Origin: an uncultured Collinsella sp.
GTDB lineage: Bacteria > Actinomycetota > Coriobacteriia > Coriobacteriales > Coriobacteriaceae
Direction: 5' to 3'
DNA length: 64,000 nucleotides
Assembly (NCBI GenBank): GCA_958369225.1
Contig: CATXID010000006.1
Location: forward strand, 116,571 to 180,570
Positions within the stretch are counted from its first letter, which is position 1. The number at the start of each line of letters is the position of its first letter. The notes under the pieces are model-generated. The model did no database searches and had not been told where the DNA came from. It saw only the letters and a program-made list of their open reading frames with translations. Of the stretch, positions 16,223 to 24,801 are shown piece by piece. The position numbers were made by a program, and so were the translations under genes.

Positions 16223-19200
16223 ATGTCCACCACCTCAACCGACCCGCGTGCCGCTGCTGCCGCACTGCTGGTGCCCGGTACCATCTGCCACGGCTTTGCC
16301 GTCGAGCGCTGCGAGACCGTACCCGAGCTCGACTCGGACGCCTACGTGCTGCGCCACACCGCATCGGGCGCTCGCCTGCTGTACCTGGCATGCGACGATG
16401 AGAACAAGGCCTTTGCCATTGGCTTTAAGACGCCGCCGGCCGATTCCACCGGCGTGTTCCATATTCTTGAGCACTCGGTGCTGTGCGGATCGGCCAAGTT
16501 CCCCGTCAAGGAGCCATTCGTCGATCTGATCAAGAGCTCCATGCAGACGTTCCTCAACGCCATGACCTACCCCGATAAGACCATCTACCCCGTTGCCACC
16601 ACCAACGAGCAGGACCTGTACAACCTGATGGACGTGTACCTGGACGCGGTGTTCAACCCGGCCATCTATACCAAGCCCACCATTTTTGAGCAGGAGGGCT
16701 GGCACTACGAGCTGGACCTGCCGGAGGGCGCCGAGGGCGAGGGCGACGGTAGCTCCGCGAGCCTGCGCGAGGGCACGCTGCGCTATAACGGCGTGGTGTT
16801 CAACGAGATGAAGGGCGCGCTGTCCGACCCCATGAGCGTGCTGGACGACGCCGTCAACGCCGCGCTCTATCCCGACACCGCCTATGCGCACGAGAGCGGC
16901 GGCGACCCGCGCGCGATTCCCGCGCTCACCTACGAGCAGTTCCTGGATACGCACGCGCGCCACTACAACCCCTCTAACTCCTACATCACGCTCTATGGCG
17001 ACCTGGACGTGGACCGCGCGCTGGCGTTTTTGGACGAGCGCTATCTGTCGCAGTCGAGCGCCGCGAGCCGCCGCATGGACGCCGCCGTTGCCGCCGGCGA
17101 GGACCCGTCCGCGCTGGCGCCCAATCCGCTGGACGTACAGGCGCCTGTGACCTGCGAGTATAAGCGCGTCGAGATGGCCACCACGCCCGAGAACGCCCTG
17201 GTGGGTCTGGGCCTTGTGCTGGGCAGCGCACTCGACCGCAAGCGCACGATCGCGGCGGACATCCTGTTCGAGGCGCTGCTGGGTTCCAACGAGGCGCCGG
17301 TTAAGAAAGCCATTCTGGCCGCCGGCCTGGGCGGCAACGTGGTGAGCTACACCGCGGCCGAGAGCCTGCAGCCCTACGAGCTCATCATGCTGCAAAACGC
17401 GCAGCCCGGCGTGGCGCGCGAGCTGCGTCGCGTGTTCCAGGACGCCTGCCGCGACCTGTGCAAACACGGCGTTCCGCGTGAGCGCCTGGAAGCCATCATC
17501 AGCAGCAACGAATACGACCTGCGCCAGCGCGACTATGGCATCGCCGACGGCGTGGCCATTGCGTGCGACGCGCTGAGCACCTGGCTCTACGATGACGACG
17601 CCGCGACGCTGGCACTCAAGTACGGCCCGGTGTACGAGGAGCTGCGTGGCGAGCTGGACGGCAGCTATTTTGAGGACCTGCTGCGCGAGCTGGTGCTGCA
17701 GAACGATCACATGGCGCTGGTCGAGCTGGTGCCGGTGGACGCCGCCGAGGGTTCGGAGAGCGCCGAGGCCGCCGAGCTGGCTGCCAAGCGCGACGCCATG
17801 ACCGATGCCGAGCTGGCGGACGTGGTCGAGCGCACGGCCGTACTGCGTGCCGCGCAGGAGGCCGAGGACACGCCCGAGGACAAGGCCACGCTGCCGCGCC
17901 TGCGCGTATCCGACATTGGCGAGGCGCGCCCCGAGCCGCCGCTGGTCGTGGACACGACCGCGCCCATCCCCTGCCTGCGCCACGGCATCCCCACCAACCG
18001 CCTGGCCTACGCCATGCAATACTTCGACCTGAGCTGCGTCGCGTTTGAGGACCTGCCCTACGTGACGCTGCTCTGCCGCCTGCTCAAGCAGCTGCCCACG
18101 CGCGAGCACTCGGCCGAGGAACTCGACAACCTGCTCGCCGGCAAGCTGGGCTTTTTGAGCTTTACGACCGAGGTCATGACCCAGCCCGACGTGGACGGCG
18201 TGCGCCCCTACCTGCTGGTGAGCGCCGGCGCCCTGTCCGAAAAGATCGATGCGTTGGCGAGCCTGCCGCGCGAGGTGTGGTCGAGCACGCTGCTGGCGGA
18301 TGCCGACGCCGACCGCGTTCGCGACGTGCTCACGCAGATTCGCATTGGGCTTGAGCAGGGCTTTATCAACAACGGCCACTCGGCGGCGCTCGGCCGCGCG
18401 ATGAGCTACAGCTCGCCTTCGGCCGTGGTACGTGAGCAGCTTTCGGGCGTGGACTTCTACCTGTTCCTGCGCGATCTGCTCGAGCACTTTGACGAGCGCC
18501 TGGACGACCTGCGCGCCAAGCTTGCCGCGCTGGCAGACCGCATCTTTGTGGCCGATGGCTGCATGGCGAGCTTTACCGGCAGCGATGAGGACTTTAACGC
18601 GTACTGGGACGCCGCGGGCGACCTGGGGCTGGGCGCTGGCGACGGCGCTGGCAGCGGCACGCTCGTGGTGCCGACGCCGCGCGACCGTCACGAGGCTTTC
18701 GTCATCCCCAGCGACATCTGCTTTGCGGCGCGCGCGTGCGACCCGCGTCGCCTGGGCATCGACGTGACGGGCGCCTGGGCCGTGGCTGCCAATGCGCTCT
18801 CCTACGACTACCTGTGGAACGAAATTCGTGTGAAGGGCGGTGCGTACGGCTGCGGATTCCGCGCGGCCGGCGAGCGCCAGGCGGCGTTCTACACCTACCG
18901 CGACCCAGCAATCGACCCCTCGATTGAGCGTGTGGCGCGCGCAGGCGAATGGCTCGGCAGCTTTGAGCCCGACGAGGCCGCCTTCGAGGGCTTTATCGTG
19001 AGCTGCGTGAGCGGCATGGACGCGCCCGTGAAGCCGTACGCGCTCACCAAGCGCCGCAATACGACCTACCTGGCTGGGCTCGATCCGCACGCGCGCGAGG
19101 AGCGTCGCGCCCAGATGCTCGCGGCCACACCCGGTGAGCTGCGCTCGCTCGGCGCCGACGTGACGCGCATCGCAGCCGCGTCGCCCACCTGCGTCTTTGG

Positions 19201-19261
19201 CGGCCGCGACGTCATCGCCAAGAGCAATGCCGGCTTTAACGTCGTCGACCTGCTGGGCTAA
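16223..19261 (+). CDS. M16C (presequence-protease-like) zinc peptidase
   Basis: This large intracellular metallopeptidase of 1012 residues belongs to the insulinase superfamily, M16C branch, which degrades peptides inside a closed chamber. The inverted zinc motif HxxEH is in GVFHILEHSVLCGS at about residue 86. The third ligand region is GVVFNEMKGALSDP. The C-terminal half has the RVKGGAYGCG block typical of the family. ATG 16223 has AAAGGAG 8 nt upstream; the open frame extends to 16049 but without support. TATACT at 16165-16170 may be the -10. The gene is monocistronic and ends at a hairpin. Confidence 0.93.
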   Translation: MSTTSTDPRAAAAALLVPGTICHGFAVERCETVPELDSDAYVLRHTASGARLLYLACDDENKAFAIGFKTPPADSTGVFHILEHSVLCGSAKFPVKEPFVDLIKSSMQTFLNAMTYPDKTIYPVATTNEQDLYNLMDVYLDAVFNPAIYTKPTIFEQEGWHYELDLPEGAEGEGDGSSASLREGTLRYNGVVFNEMKGALSDPMSVLDDAVNAALYPDTAYAHESGGDPRAIPALTYEQFLDTHARHYNPSNSYITLYGDLDVDRALAFLDERYLSQSSAASRRMDAAVAAGEDPSALAPNPLDVQAPVTCEYKRVEMATTPENALVGLGLVLGSALDRKRTIAADILFEALLGSNEAPVKKAILAAGLGGNVVSYTAAESLQPYELIMLQNAQPGVARELRRVFQDACRDLCKHGVPRERLEAIISSNEYDLRQRDYGIADGVAIACDALSTWLYDDDAATLALKYGPVYEELRGELDGSYFEDLLRELVLQNDHMALVELVPVDAAEGSESAEAAELAAKRDAMTDAELADVVERTAVLRAAQEAEDTPEDKATLPRLRVSDIGEARPEPPLVVDTTAPIPCLRHGIPTNRLAYAMQYFDLSCVAFEDLPYVTLLCRLLKQLPTREHSAEELDNLLAGKLGFLSFTTEVMTQPDVDGVRPYLLVSAGALSEKIDALASLPREVWSSTLLADADADRVRDVLTQIRIGLEQGFINNGHSAALGRAMSYSSPSAVVREQLSGVDFYLFLRDLLEHFDERLDDLRAKLAALADRIFVADGCMASFTGSDEDFNAYWDAAGDLGLGAGDGAGSGTLVVPTPRDRHEAFVIPSDICFAARACDPRRLGIDVTGAWAVAANALSYDYLWNEIRVKGGAYGCGFRAAGERQAAFYTYRDPAIDPSIERVARAGEWLGSFEPDEAAFEGFIVSCVSGMDAPVKPYALTKRRNTTYLAGLDPHAREERRAQMLAATPGELRSLGADVTRIAAASPTCVFGGRDVIAKSNAGFNVVDLLG

Positions 19262-19267
19262 CGCACA

Positions 19268-19313
19268 AAGGTAGATTTTTGGGGCATGCCTGAAAATCTA
19301 CCTTTTCTTTTTC
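19268..19313 (+). terminator. Hairpin terminator of the M16 gene, built from a repeated sequence
   Basis: AAAGGTAGATTTT and AAAATCTACCTTT form a stem, followed by TCTTTTTC. The core GTAGATTTTTGGGGCATGC recurs in inverse orientation at 24694-24724 (GTAGATTTTTGGGACATGC) and in part at 30118. Confidence 0.75.
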
Positions 19314-19355
19314 CGCCGCTTGGGCGGGGCAGCTCAGCCCGTCCCACCAGTTTTA

Positions 19356-19410
19356 TCTCGATCTGTAACATCTAGGCGGCAATATCGGCTCCAACTGTTA
19401 CAGATCGAGA
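19356..19410. repeat. Inverted repeat TCTCGATCTGTAACA, copy 1
   Basis: TCTCGATCTGTAACA (19356-19370) is perfectly inverted at 19396-19410 around a 25-bp centre. Confidence 0.8.
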
Positions 19411-19432
19411 CGTTTCCGAATGGCGCCGGCTC

Positions 19433-19495
19433 TTTGTCTCAATCTGTAACAGCTAGGCCCATTTTTGCCGAGTTACTGTTACAGATCGAGACAAA
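19433..19495. repeat. Inverted repeat TTTGTCTC..CTGTAACAG, copy 2
   Basis: Two 20-bp arms with one mismatch contain the same ATCTGTAACA core as copy 1, which lies 22 bp away. This makes a tandem pair of related palindromes. Confidence 0.8.
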
Positions 19496-19520
19496 CCGCC
19501 GCAGACACCCGCCCTTCAGC

Positions 19521-19558
19521 AAAAACCACCCAAAGGCGTCAGTCCCTTTGGGTGGTTT
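19521..19558 (-). terminator. Terminator of the EF-hand/LRR/YD protein gene
   Basis: AAACCACCCAAAGG pairs with CCTTTGGGTGGTTT; on the minus strand it ends in GGTTTTTG. It lies 12 bp past the stop codon. Confidence 0.8.
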
Positions 19559-19570
19559 GCGAGCGAGTTG

Positions 19571-21226
19571 CTACTTGATAAACGGGTTCAGTCTGGCCGC
19601 CAGCGGATCGAGCTTGTACATGGTTGCAAAGCACTCACGACCATAATCGGAGTCATTATTCCAGCTGCCTTGGTCGACGTCGTACTCTGCATCCAGACGA
19701 ATCCACTCCTCCGGCTTGTTCTTCTCGTGCTTGCTGCAGAAGTAGCGCTGGTACTCGACCTCGTGCTCAAACTCAAACTCGGCATCCGAACCGCGGCCGG
19801 CATACTCGTCGACCGACGTCAGGTTGCCGTGCTCGTCGTAGTAGAACTCCGCATAGCCGCCGCGCTCGGAATCAATCCTGTCGAGCTTTCCGTCGCTGTA
19901 CGAATAATCCACCGCGGCATACGAGTTCAGCGAGCCGTAATCGTTGCCGTGCGAGTCATATGCCACAGGCGAGATACGCGAAATGTTGCCGTCCTTGTCA
20001 TACTCGTAGCCCGCGGTAATCGTCCACATAGTTCCCACCGTGTCGCCCTGGCAGTCCAGCGTAAAGGACGTCACACGATCCTTGTCGTATCCGTACGAAT
20101 ACACGACCGTCCGAGGATTGGCCGGGCTGGTATCGGTGTTGGTCACCATGTTGCCGTTCTGGTAGACATACGTGCTCGCGCTCTCGCCGTAACCCGCATG
20201 GGTCGTCTTGTTGATCAGGTTTCCGTCCGCGTCGTAGGCAAACGTCGTGGTGCTCGACGAATCGCTAATGTCGGCATCGCAGTCGATGCGCGTGACGTTA
20301 CCGTCGGCGTCGTACGTAAACGTGTTGACGTTCTCGTAACCGCCCGCCAGATCTTCCTCAATCTCCGAAATGCGATGCGTCTCGTCATGTTCAACGCTGT
20401 AGCTTACGCCGCCACCTTGCTTGACGGCAGACGTGAAGCCCGTGACGTAACCGTTCTCGTCACGCTCGATCTCGTAGATATCGCCGTACTGGTCCGATTT
20501 ATCGGTGCCTTCGTAGGACACCGGCAGCCACAGCTCGTCAAGCTGCGTGTCCTTAATGCCGCTAACCTTCGTATCCTGCGGCAGTTCCAACGTGGCTAGC
20601 TTCTTTTTGCCCGAAAGATCGACGCTTTTAAGGTTTTCGGCATTTTTGAGGTCGAGCTTCTCGATGTTGTCGCAACCGTCCAGGTTAACGACGGTGACGT
20701 TACTCGCCGAGTTAAGCTCGACGGTCTTAAGGTCACCGCAGCCCGAAAGGTCCAGGTTGACGAGTTTGTCGTCGCCGGACTCCACTGTAACGATATTGGG
20801 GAATGTCTTGCCCAGGCCCTGCGTCGACGTGACGCCGTCCAGCTCGACCGACGTCACCGCCTTGGCCTCGTCGCGTGAGATGCGGCCGTCGCCGTTAGTG
20901 TCGTACTTGGTCGAGACAAGCGCACGCATGCCGCTATCCGGGAAGGTTTTCTCGTCGATTGGGGTGGTCGCGATCTGGGTGAAGTAGAACAGCGCTCCCC
21001 CGCCGACACCCGCCGCCACGGCAAACACCGCGGCAAGAGCGATGAGGGGCTTCTTGGAACGCTTGCGCCGCGCGGGCTGCTGAACGGGCACGTATTGCTG
21101 GGGAGCGGGTGCGGCAGGCTGGGGTTGCTGCGTGGCCGCGATCTGGTCGGGTGCTACGGGCGCGCCGCATACGGGGCAAAAGAGGGCGTCGTCGACAAGC
21201 GGCGTGCCACACGAGCGACAAAACAT
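19571..21226 (-). CDS. Membrane-anchored protein with zinc ribbon, EF-hand, LRR-like and YD (RHS-like) repeats
   Basis: This 551-residue protein combines unusual modules. Residues 1-22 are a zinc ribbon (CRSCGTPLVDDALFCPVCG), followed by a Pro/Gln linker and a transmembrane helix (PLIALAAVFAVAAGVGGGALFYF, about 59-81). Next come an EF-hand/dockerin-like loop (DTNGDGRISRDEA), a leucine-rich-like segment (VVNLDGCDNIEKLDLKNAENLKSVDLSG) and a C-terminal array of YD repeats (YDADGNVTRI, YDADGNLINK, YDKDGNISRI, YDEHGNLTSV). The topology suggests a cytoplasmic ribbon and an extracellular repeat region. ATG 21226 has AAAGGAG. Function is unknown; no RHS toxin tip is visible. Confidence 0.83.
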   Translation of the reverse strand: MFCRSCGTPLVDDALFCPVCGAPVAPDQIAATQQPQPAAPAPQQYVPVQQPARRKRSKKPLIALAAVFAVAAGVGGGALFYFTQIATTPIDEKTFPDSGMRALVSTKYDTNGDGRISRDEAKAVTSVELDGVTSTQGLGKTFPNIVTVESGDDKLVNLDLSGCGDLKTVELNSASNVTVVNLDGCDNIEKLDLKNAENLKSVDLSGKKKLATLELPQDTKVSGIKDTQLDELWLPVSYEGTDKSDQYGDIYEIERDENGYVTGFTSAVKQGGGVSYSVEHDETHRISEIEEDLAGGYENVNTFTYDADGNVTRIDCDADISDSSSTTTFAYDADGNLINKTTHAGYGESASTYVYQNGNMVTNTDTSPANPRTVVYSYGYDKDRVTSFTLDCQGDTVGTMWTITAGYEYDKDGNISRISPVAYDSHGNDYGSLNSYAAVDYSYSDGKLDRIDSERGGYAEFYYDEHGNLTSVDEYAGRGSDAEFEFEHEVEYQRYFCSKHEKNKPEEWIRLDAEYDVDQGSWNNDSDYGRECFATMYKLDPLAARLNPFIK

Positions 21227-21317
21227 GGCGGGCTCCTTTCGGTTCATTCCTTCCACCATGAAGGTAAAGCAAAAAATGCAGCCCTTGTTGCGCAACAAAG
21301 CCAAGCGGGAGCCAAGC

Positions 21318-21351
21318 CGCCACAAAGGGGATGGGCACCTTTGTGGCGGTT
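21318..21351. repeat. CCACAAAGG...CCTTTGTGG palindrome
   Basis: CCGCCACAAAGG pairs with CCTTTGTGGCGG around GGATGGGCA. A related copy with GGGGACAGGCA in the centre lies at 40715-40755. Confidence 0.75.
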
Positions 21352-21367
21352 TGGGGTGAATCCGTCG

Positions 21368-21421
21368 CGTTTGCCCAGATAAAACCTGCCAAAATAAACC
21401 TGTCCCTTTTTGGTAGGTTTG
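21368..21421 (-). repeat. CCTACCAAAAAGGGACAGG repeat, copy A
   Basis: Minus-strand copy of a roughly 50-bp repeat that also occurs at 31195-31249 and 33336-33378 on the plus strand. All share CCAAAAAG-GACAG and ATTTTGG-AGGTTTTATCTGGG. Confidence 0.82.
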
Positions 21422-21436
21422 AGAGATGAGGCTGGG

Positions 21437-22033
21437 ATGAATAAGGCTGAGTTGCGGCGGGCGGTGATTGCTCGGCGCGATGCTATTGATTTGGATGTGC
21501 GGGCGGCAAAGTCCGCCGTAATCTGTGCGCGGCTTGTTGAGCTGATGGAGTCCAGCGGCATTGCGGGCCAACGCACCGTTGCTGTCTATACCGCGATGGG
21601 TTCCGAGGTTGACCCTGCCGTGTTTGCCGCCGCGGCCGCCGCGCGCGGCTGGCGCGTAGCCTATCCGTGCATGCTCTCGGCAATTGATGCCGCAGCTTGT
21701 GGCCAGCGCATGTGCATGCGGGCAGTTACTGTCGACGATGCGTCCGCGGCTCCGTTTATCGCCCACCCCACGCGGGCCTTCGCGGCTACGGACATCGACA
21801 GCAGCCGCTTCCCTATCGTGCCTGCCGAAGCTCTCGACATGATCGTCGTGCCGCTCGTAGCATTCGACCGCGCCGGCGCGCGCCTAGGCTACGGCGGAGG
21901 CTGCTACGACCGCTACCTGCCCATGCTCTCGCCCGCATGCCAAATCATCGGCATCGCCTTTGACGAGCAACGTGTCGACCACGTTCCCACCGACGCTCAC
22001 GACCTGCCGCTACCCCACATCGTCAGCGCCTAA
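21437..22033 (+). CDS. 5-formyltetrahydrofolate cyclo-ligase
   Basis: This 198-residue enzyme converts 5-formyl-THF to 5,10-methenyl-THF with ATP, returning the storage folate to the one-carbon pool. The N-terminus MNKAELRRAVIARRDAID carries the basic nucleotide-binding pattern. LDMIVVPLVAFDRAGARLGYGGGCYDRYLP is the family signature. The length matches the usual 180-200. ATG 21437 was chosen over an upstream start in the repeat-derived leader; its RBS is weak (GAGG). It runs divergently from the EF-hand/LRR gene, with two palindromic repeats between them. Confidence 0.92.
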   Translation: MNKAELRRAVIARRDAIDLDVRAAKSAVICARLVELMESSGIAGQRTVAVYTAMGSEVDPAVFAAAAAARGWRVAYPCMLSAIDAAACGQRMCMRAVTVDDASAAPFIAHPTRAFAATDIDSSRFPIVPAEALDMIVVPLVAFDRAGARLGYGGGCYDRYLPMLSPACQIIGIAFDEQRVDHVPTDAHDLPLPHIVSA

Positions 22034-22059
22034 TCGCCGTTGCATCGCACCCGCAAGTT

Positions 22060-22123
22060 GAGCGTGGAAAATCTCCCACTTTGAGCCCCCTTACGAGTCA
22101 AAAACGGGAGATTATCCACGCTC
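22060..22123. repeat. GAGCGTGGA-AATCTCCC palindrome, copy 1
   Basis: GAGCGTGGAAAATCTCCC and GGGAGATTATCCACGCTC are 18-bp arms (one mismatch) around a 28-bp centre with TTTGAGCC and AGTCAAAA. It is followed to 22225 by four diverged half-units of the type TCCGAAAATCCACGCTCG. Confidence 0.85.
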
Positions 22124-22129
22124 ATTCAA

Positions 22130-22225
22130 CAAGCGTCCAAAAATCCACGCTCGTGTGTCCGAAAATCCACGCTTAACCATTGCGCGTCCAGATTTCCACA
22201 CTCGTCCGTCCGGATTTCCACGCTC
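22130..22225. repeat. Satellite half-units of the GAGCGTGG palindrome
   Basis: Four irregularly spaced units contain (T/G)CC(G/A)NATTTCCAC(G/A)CTCG or close variants. They end at the stop codon of the AbiEi-like gene. Confidence 0.65.
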
Positions 22226-22232
22226 GTGCGGC

Positions 22233-23216
22233 TCAACGCTCTGCAACCGCCTCAGCACACACGCGCGGTACGCCAGCAACTTTGAGCTTGCGATCGAGCT
22301 TTATCGGGTCCCTTAGATCATCCCAGCACAAGCGCACGATCTTGCAGTTATCAAGCAGCGAAAGCCTTGACTCGCGCTGACGTTCATCAAATTGCGCCTT
22401 TGCGAGCTTGCCCTCCTCCGCCGCTTTCTCGCTTTTAACGAATCCGTCGAACTCCCCGATAATCAGCCGGTCGCCCACGCGCCACAAGTAGTCAACGCGA
22501 TATGGCCGTCCCGGCTCAACTGGGTCGAACAGCTCAACTTGCAGCTCCGGCGTCTGCCAGCCGCGCTCGATCATCAGCGCGCGTGCCTTGGACTCGCCAC
22601 CGCTTTCCGATAGGCCATCGGCACACCGCGCAACACTTCGCGCCGTCACAACACCGCGACGATTTAAGCCAAGCTTGTTGATTGCCTCCACGAGATGTTC
22701 CTTCGACAACAGCTGCTCATGGAGCGCCGAGTCCGCAATGATCAGTCCCTCGACAAACGACGCATCGACCAGGCAATCCGTAATCGTTTGATCGATATCG
22801 GTCACGGCAATATCCATCTGGATTGCCCGTGTTTGACGAGCATAACGATGGCGAATCACCCGAGAGCCGGGCGTCGTCGATTGCGCCGCCGCCGCGGCGA
22901 TATGGATGTGCGTCAAATTGGCATGCGAAACCGAAAGGCCATAGATAACAGCCGCCGTATAGGAGCAAAACGTCCAGTCGGGATGCTTTTGCGCAAGGGC
23001 CCGTACCCGATGCAGATAACGCTGTCGAAACTTGAGTTCGGACCAATATTCCGGACGCGCATACAGCCCCGGCATGACTACTTCGAGACTTCCCGCCGTC
23101 ACCCGACGCTCAATCTGCTTCGCCTCCGCCGCCGTGCGCGCGTACACGCAACTCATCTGCTGCTCGCATGCTTTAATGTGACTTGCAAGTCTTTTATTTG
23201 CCGTCATGTTTCCCAT
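22233..23216 (-). CDS. AbiEi-like/DUF559 (PD-(D/E)XK-fold) protein
   Basis: This 327-residue protein resembles the actinobacterial genes annotated as type IV toxin-antitoxin AbiEi-family antitoxin with a C-terminal DUF559 nuclease-like part. The N-terminal region (residues 20-120) has GSLEVVMPGLYARPEYW and TAAVIYGLSVSHANLTHIHIA, the AbiEi-type pattern. The C-terminal third has a plausible nuclease core: GGESKARALMIERG, then YRVDYLWRVGDRLIIGEFDG with Asp and Glu-x-Asp. No AbiEii toxin is adjacent, so it is an orphan. ATG 23216 follows GGGAGG. It is bracketed by two copies of the same palindrome. Family assignment is moderate. Confidence 0.75.
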   Translation of the reverse strand: MGNMTANKRLASHIKACEQQMSCVYARTAAEAKQIERRVTAGSLEVVMPGLYARPEYWSELKFRQRYLHRVRALAQKHPDWTFCSYTAAVIYGLSVSHANLTHIHIAAAAAQSTTPGSRVIRHRYARQTRAIQMDIAVTDIDQTITDCLVDASFVEGLIIADSALHEQLLSKEHLVEAINKLGLNRRGVVTARSVARCADGLSESGGESKARALMIERGWQTPELQVELFDPVEPGRPYRVDYLWRVGDRLIIGEFDGFVKSEKAAEEGKLAKAQFDERQRESRLSLLDNCKIVRLCWDDLRDPIKLDRKLKVAGVPRVCAEAVAER

Positions 23217-23511
23217 GTCGCCTCCCAACTCTTGGAACGGCGCAAACGTACCAGACGGTTTCATGCGAGGTCTGACCAAATACCGTCCAGGCGCTGACCA
23301 AATGCTTGACGGTTTTGGACGTTTTAGGCTGATGGCTTATATCTGCAGGTAGGGCAGTTGTCGAGAGGTCCCTGTCTCCACAATTTGGCGCCTTGGTCCA
23401 TCGGATTATCAGAAAGAAAAACCCGTCGAGATTCAAGACCACGCCAAATGCGACTTTGCCTCTGCACGCACCGTCTCTTAGCCGAGCCATCGGCATCTAC
23501 ATATAAAAAAT

Positions 23512-23575
23512 GAGCGTGGATAATCTCCCGTTTTGAGCCTAGTTTCAAGTCAAAAGTGGGAGATTATCCACGCTC
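23512..23575. repeat. GAGCGTGGATAATCTCCC palindrome, copy 2
   Basis: Perfect 18-bp arms lie at 23512-23529 and 23558-23575. Two half-units (GTCCGAAAATCCACGCTCG and a variant) follow to about 23628. It has the same orientation as copy 1 on the other side of the AbiEi-like gene. Confidence 0.87.
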
Positions 23576-23663
23576 GATTTGTAAACGTCCGAAAATCCAC
23601 GCTCGTGTGTCCGATAATCCACGCTCGTCACGCCGCGAGCACAGCCACAGCCGCAGCCGCAGC

Positions 23664-24590
23664 CTAGTGCTCCTCGCCGGCGTGGGCCAGGTCGTAGGGC
23701 GTGGTCTGGTAGACGTAGTAGTTGAGCCAGTTGGTGTAGAGCAGCTGAGCTTGGCTGCGCCAGACGTTGCGCGGCTCGGCGGTGGGGTCGTCGCCCGGGA
23801 AGTAATGCGCCGGCACCTGAGGGTTGAGCCCGCGCTTCACGTCGCGCTCGTACTCCAGGCGCAGCGTGTCGGTATCGTACTCGGGGTGGCCAAATACAAA
23901 GAAGCGGCGGCTGTCGGTCGACTTGACAATGTACAGGCCTACCTCGTCAGACACGGCCACGACCTCGAGCTGCGGCTCGGCTTCCACGTCCTCGCGGCGC
24001 ACATCGGTGTTGCGCGAATGCACGGCATAGAAACGGTCATCGAAACCGCGGACCAGCGGGCTTTGCGGCTTCACCAGATAATGCTCGAACACGCCGCTCG
24101 CCTTTGCCGGCAGGTCGTGCTTCTGGATACCGTAATGATGGTACAGACCGGCCTGTGCGCCCCAGCAAATATGCAGCGTAGAGTGCACGTGCGTGGTGGA
24201 CCAGTCCATGATCTGGCAGAGCTCGGGCCAGTAGTCGACCTCTTCGAACGGCATCTGTTCCACGGGCGCGCCCGTGATGATCAGGCCGTCGTAGTGGATG
24301 TCGCGAATGTCGTCGAACGTGCGGTAGAACGTCTCCAGGTGGCCGGCGCTCACGTGCGTGGCCTCGTGCGTTTTGGTGCGCAGCAGGTCCACCTCCACCT
24401 GGAGCGGTGTGTTGGAGAGCTTGCGCATGATCTGCGTCTCGGTGGCGATCTTGGTGGGCATGAGGTTGAGGATGAGCACGCGCAGCGGACGGATGTCCTG
24501 GTGCAGCGCGCGGTACTCGGTCATGACAAAGATGTTCTCGCTCTCGAGCTGCGCGGCGGCAGGGAGGGCGTCGGGAATGCGAATGGGCAT
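23664..24590 (-). CDS. metAA: Homoserine O-acetyltransferase (MetA family)
   Basis: This enzyme acylates homoserine, the first committed step of methionine synthesis; it is a 308-residue cytoplasmic protein. The MetA fold is evident: [23 protein letters not shown] at the start, the catalytic Cys in [12 protein letters not shown] (about residue 142), and His/Glu in FGHPEYD. In the substrate pocket the motif is [17 protein letters not shown]. Glu after GAPV is associated with acetyl-CoA rather than succinyl-CoA use, so acetyltransferase is the better name despite the metA homology. RBS is AAGGAGC. No S-box riboswitch is visible upstream. Confidence 0.93.
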   Translation of the reverse strand: MPIRIPDALPAAAQLESENIFVMTEYRALHQDIRPLRVLILNLMPTKIATETQIMRKLSNTPLQVEVDLLRTKTHEATHVSAGHLETFYRTFDDIRDIHYDGLIITGAPVEQMPFEEVDYWPELCQIMDWSTTHVHSTLHICWGAQAGLYHHYGIQKHDLPAKASGVFEHYLVKPQSPLVRGFDDRFYAVHSRNTDVRREDVEAEPQLEVVAVSDEVGLYIVKSTDSRRFFVFGHPEYDTDTLRLEYERDVKRGLNPQVPAHYFPGDDPTAEPRNVWRSQAQLLYTNWLNYYVYQTTPYDLAHAGEEH

Positions 24591-24693
24591 GGAAGCTCCT
24601 TACGAGTCAGTTGCAGCTATGGTACAACGACCGGCCCCATCCGCGCGAGCACATCGTCCAGCGATGCCGTCAGCGGCCCAAATCACTCCAAAA

Positions 24694-24724
24694 GTAGAGA
24701 TTAAAGCATGTCCCAAAAATCTAC
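24694..24724. repeat. GTAGATTTTTGGG-CATGC palindrome, second copy
   Basis: The minus strand reads GTAGATTTTTGGGACATGC and ends CTCTAC. It is homologous to the M16 terminator hairpin at 19271-19301. It lies between metA and the dehydrogenase gene. Confidence 0.65.
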
Positions 24725-24801
24725 GGCACTTTAGCTTAGCAAAGTGGCAGCAGGACGCTACAATGGTTCGACGCGAAAAACTCGGCCGAAAGGATACATA
24801 T

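Noticed and set aside
16235..19090. 951-codon open frame on the minus strand
   Set aside because: It is a shadow of the M16 peptidase gene. Its translation is rich in His/Arg/Val/Gly and has no domain, as expected for antisense of GC-rich coding DNA.
22130..22225. Possible CRISPR array made of the CCACGCTCG units
   Set aside because: Units are diverged, spacing is irregular, there are no unique spacers and no cas genes. They are half-copies of a palindrome.
23324..23548. Small ORF of 74 codons upstream of the AbiEi-like gene
   Set aside because: No RBS, no recognisable motif, and it runs into the palindromic repeat at 23512.
24591..24801. SAM riboswitch upstream of metA
   Set aside because: I found no S-box core or terminator/antiterminator pair; only a short repeated palindrome is present.
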